From: Oscillospiraceae bacterium
GTDB taxonomy: Bacteria > Bacillota > Clostridia > Oscillospirales > Ruminococcaceae
DNA: 64,000 nt
Assembly (NCBI GenBank): GCA_004555865.1
Contig: SFJO01000006.1
Location: 1 to 64,000, forward strand
Direction: 5' to 3'
Shown: one piece after another, positions 62,064-64,000 of the stretch
Layout of the letters: the number at the start of each line of letters is the position of its first letter
How positions within the stretch are numbered: the first letter of the stretch is position 1
Notes under the pieces: generated by a model
The model's database searches: none
What the model was told of the DNA's origin: nothing
Seen by the model: the letters and a program-made list of their open reading frames with translations, nothing else
Program-made: the position numbers and the translations under genes

Positions 62064-62504
62064 TCACTCGTCCGCCTGATGGCGCCCCTGCTCCAGCAGC
62101 TGCTGCATCTTTCGTTCAAAGGTCTCCGCCTTCACTAGGGCAATGCCCTCGCTTTCGTCCCCCAGCACCACCAGACGGTCACCTTCCCGCAAAGTAAAGG
62201 TTTCCCGTGCCGCCTTGGGAATCACGATCTGCCCCCGGCTGCCCAGAACCACCGTACCCCACAGGTGCTTTCCCAGCGGGGCCGGAGCCATGCGGGCTGC
62301 GCCCACCCGGTTTTCCTGGTTCACCAGCGCGTCCAGCGTTACCCCGTAAAAAGCGGCCAGCCGGGCACACTTTTCAACGTCCGGCAGGGTGTCGCCCTGC
62401 TCCCATTTCGCGTAGGACTGCCGGGCCACCCCGGCAATTTCCGCCGCCTGCTCCTGCGAAAGACCTTTCAGGCTGCGCAGCATGGCCAGATTCTCCGAAA
62501 GCAT
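62064..62504 (-). CDS. XRE-AbrB fusion transcriptional regulator
   Basis: 146 residues combining two DNA-binding folds: an N-terminal XRE helix-turn-helix (about 5-58; LSQEQAAEIAGVARQSYAKWE) and a C-terminal AbrB/SpoVT-type swapped-hairpin domain (about 82-128; LGSRGQIVIPKAARETF). A short Gln-rich tail follows. The start MLSENL follows AAAGGAAG. A minus-strand TATAAT at 62540-62545 is the likely -10. Confidence 0.85.
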   Translation of the reverse strand: MLSENLAMLRSLKGLSQEQAAEIAGVARQSYAKWEQGDTLPDVEKCARLAAFYGVTLDALVNQENRVGAARMAPAPLGKHLWGTVVLGSRGQIVIPKAARETFTLREGDRLVVLGDESEGIALVKAETFERKMQQLLEQGRHQADE

Positions 62505-62539
62505 TTTCGTACACTTCCTTTCGCGTTCGTTCTGCTTTC

Positions 62540-62545
62540 ATTATA
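62540..62545 (-). promoter_or_regulatory. candidate -10 of the XRE-AbrB operon
   Basis: TATAAT on the minus strand, about 36 bases before the ATG; the -35 region is poor, which would suit an activated or autoregulated promoter. Confidence 0.4.
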
Positions 62546-62644
62546 GCGTATGCAGCCGGATGCACCACCATACAAACTTGTCTGCCCGGTGCAATTTTTG
62601 TTATGTTTTGCTGCATGGGGCGGGGCGAACCAATGCACACTTTT

Positions 62645-62689
62645 CATTGGCGTTGCGCCGCCGGGCCGCACAGCGGCGCAACGCCAATG
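62645..62689. repeat. 17-base-pair perfect inverted repeat
   Basis: Arms 62645-62661 and 62673-62689 are perfectly complementary around an 11-base loop. No T-run adjoins on either strand. It lies between divergent regulatory regions and could be a REP-type element, an operator or an IS remnant. Confidence 0.7.
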
Positions 62690-62752
62690 GGAATCGCCGC
62701 CGTTCTTCCTGCACTTTTTATCCAGAATCCGCCCCATTTTTTCAAAAAATCC

Positions 62753-62781
62753 TTGACATCTTTTGGCTTTTTCGCTATACT
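62753..62781 (+). promoter_or_regulatory. promoter of leuA leader
   Basis: TTGACA (62753-62758) and TATACT (62776-62781), 17 bases apart, just upstream of the T-box. Confidence 0.85.
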
Positions 62782-62799
62782 AAACCACGTTGATATTTG

Positions 62800-63088
62800 A
62801 ACTGCGTAGACAGGGAAAAAGCAGTGGTTCATCGCGCTTCAGAGAGCTGCCGGTTGGTGCAAGGCAGTGCCGCAGCCACTGTATACTGGCCCTCGAGCAG
62901 CACAGCTGAACAAAAGTAGGCCGTGCCGGTCCCCCGCCGTTATCCGGGGCGTGATTCGCAGCAATGCCGATCATACTGAGCGGCCGGATGTTTTCCGGCA
63001 ACGAGAGTGGTACCGCGGGCGCCCATGAATTGAGTTTCAGGCCCTCGTCTCTCAAGGGAGTTTTCTCTTGAGTGGCGAGGGCCTTTTG
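62800..63088 (+). promoter_or_regulatory. T-box leader, probably leucine-specific
   Basis: The T-box motif GAGTGGTACCGCGG lies at 63004-63017, and stem I has CAGAGAGC and GGTTGGTGCAAGG. CAGTGG/CCACTG pairing places TATACTGG in the specifier loop; CTG (62886-62888, Leu) followed by G is the best codon, with a nearby CTC also Leu. Uncharged tRNA-Leu would stabilise the antiterminator and allow leuA transcription. Confidence 0.9.
63040..63088 (+). terminator. T-box terminator
   Basis: GGCCCTCG (63040-63047) pairs with CGAGGGCC (63076-63083), with inner CTCAAG/CTTGAG pairing, ending in TTTT. It competes with the antiterminator containing the T-box motif. Confidence 0.88.
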
Positions 63089-63169
63089 TATTGCTTCTTC
63101 CGCCGGGAGCTGACTCCCCGCCCGCCAGACAATGCACAAGGAAAAGGATTTCACAGGAGGACCACCGCC

Positions 63170-64000
63170 ATGATGGACGCAAGCAAGTACGCCGTAGGTT
63201 ATTACAATCCCCCCAAGCACGAATACCGCTGGGTGAAGAAAGATCACATTGAAAAGGCCCCCATTTGGTGCAGCGTCGATCTGCGCGACGGCAACCAGAG
63301 CCTGATCGTGCCCATGAATCTCCAAGAAAAGCTGGAGTTCTTCAAAATGCTGGTGAAGGTCGGCTTCAAGGAGATCGAGGTGGGCTTCCCCGCCGCCAGC
63401 GAGACGGAGTACGCCTTTCTGCGCACTCTGATCGAGAACGACATGATCCCCGAGGATGTGACCGTGCAGGTGCTGACCCAGTGCCGCGACCATATCATCC
63501 GCAAGACCTTTGAGGCCGTGCAGGGCGCGCCCCGGGCCGTGATCCACTTCTACAACTCCACCAGCGTGGCCCAGCGCGAGCAGGTGTTCAAAATGAGCCG
63601 CGAGGAGATCAAGCAGATCGCCGTGGACGGCGCCAAGCTGGTCAAGCAGCTGGCCAGCGAATACGAGGGCAACTTCCTCTTCGAGTACAGCCCCGAGAGC
63701 TTCACCGGCACCGAGCCGGACTACGCCGTGGAGGTATGCAATGCCGTTCTGGACGTAATGCAGCCCACCCCCGAGCGCCCCATGATCATCAACCTGCCCG
63801 TCACTGTGGAAATGAGCATGCCCCATGTGTATGCCAACCAGATCGAATGGTGCAGCGACAACCTGAAGTACCGTGACAGCGTCATCCTCAGCCTGCATCC
63901 CCACAACGACCGCGGCACCGGCGTAGCCGACACCGAACTGGCCCTGCTGGCCGGTGCGGACCGGGTGGAGGGCACCCTCTTCGGCAACGGCGAGCGCACC
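63170..64000 (+). CDS. leuA: 2-isopropylmalate synthase, truncated by window edge
   Basis: First 277 residues of LeuA, which condenses acetyl-CoA and 2-ketoisovalerate to begin leucine synthesis. CSVDLRDGNQSL is the DRE-TIM metallolyase motif, EVGFPAASETEY follows, and HPHNDRGTGVADTELALLAGADRVEGTLFGNGERT is the second family signature with metal-binding HxH-type residues. These features match the long (type 2) LeuA. AGGAGG is 9 bases before the first ATG; a second ATG follows at once. The reading frame is open to the right edge. Confidence 0.96.
   Translation, partial: MMDASKYAVGYYNPPKHEYRWVKKDHIEKAPIWCSVDLRDGNQSLIVPMNLQEKLEFFKMLVKVGFKEIEVGFPAASETEYAFLRTLIENDMIPEDVTVQVLTQCRDHIIRKTFEAVQGAPRAVIHFYNSTSVAQREQVFKMSREEIKQIAVDGAKLVKQLASEYEGNFLFEYSPESFTGTEPDYAVEVCNAVLDVMQPTPERPMIINLPVTVEMSMPHVYANQIEWCSDNLKYRDSVILSLHPHNDRGTGVADTELALLAGADRVEGTLFGNGERT

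Overview
The window looks like the chromosome of a GC-rich member of the Clostridia, most likely Oscillospiraceae close to Faecalibacterium, Gemmiger or Subdoligranulum. This is inferred from the gene content (GlgD beside GlgC, MraZ-led division cluster, leucine-type T-box, YlxM-Ffh operon), purine-rich AGGAGG-type ribosome binding sites and consensus sigma-A promoters, not from a database search. I see no tRNA or rRNA gene body, insertion sequence, prophage or CRISPR array.

Layout. Bases 1-340 hold three tandem minus-strand promoters and a leader that probably drive an rRNA operon lying left of the window. A minus-strand glycogen operon (glgB-glgC-glgD-glgA) fills 0.5-6.5 kb, followed by a G5/3D cell-wall protein (6.9-8.0 kb) and a gtrB-gtrA-gtrII lipid-linked glucosylation cassette (8.6-11.7 kb). 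A PAP2 phosphatase diverges from it. A DUF2089 regulator with a small membrane protein, and a SEDS protein with a class B PBP, cover 13-17.5 kb. A strange operon follows (17.7-21.5 kb): an Hsp70 paralogue, a membrane J-protein with HPE instead of HPD, and a polymerase/ligase-like membrane protein.

The peptidoglycan and division block runs from 36 to 21.7 kb on the minus strand: mraZ-rsmH-ftsL-pbp-murF-mraY-ftsW-murG-ftsQ, then asnB-murE. It has a strong promoter with MraZ-type GTGGG boxes; murD, murC, ftsA and ftsZ are absent. Housekeeping genes follow: a coiled-coil protein, rsmD, uvrC, ptsH, and the ylxM-ffh-rpsP-khpA-rimM-trmD operon with an internal terminator-like hairpin.

From 44.4 kb the plus strand carries a divergent cysteine synthase homologue, a membrane-tethered XRE regulator followed by KtrB, and two MATE exporters. 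The first exporter has a structured leader that I propose is a guanidine-IV (mepA-type) riboswitch. pepT lies convergent to them.

The accessory highlight is 52.7-61.7 kb: capE-capF-capG (UDP-N-acetyl-L-fucosamine synthesis), a GT4 and a GT2 glycosyltransferase, a DUF2304 protein, and an MBOAT/SGNH pair. Together they suggest an O-acylated, L-FucNAc-containing surface polysaccharide. The window ends with an XRE-AbrB fusion regulator plus zinc ribbon, and a T-box-controlled leuA cut by the right edge.
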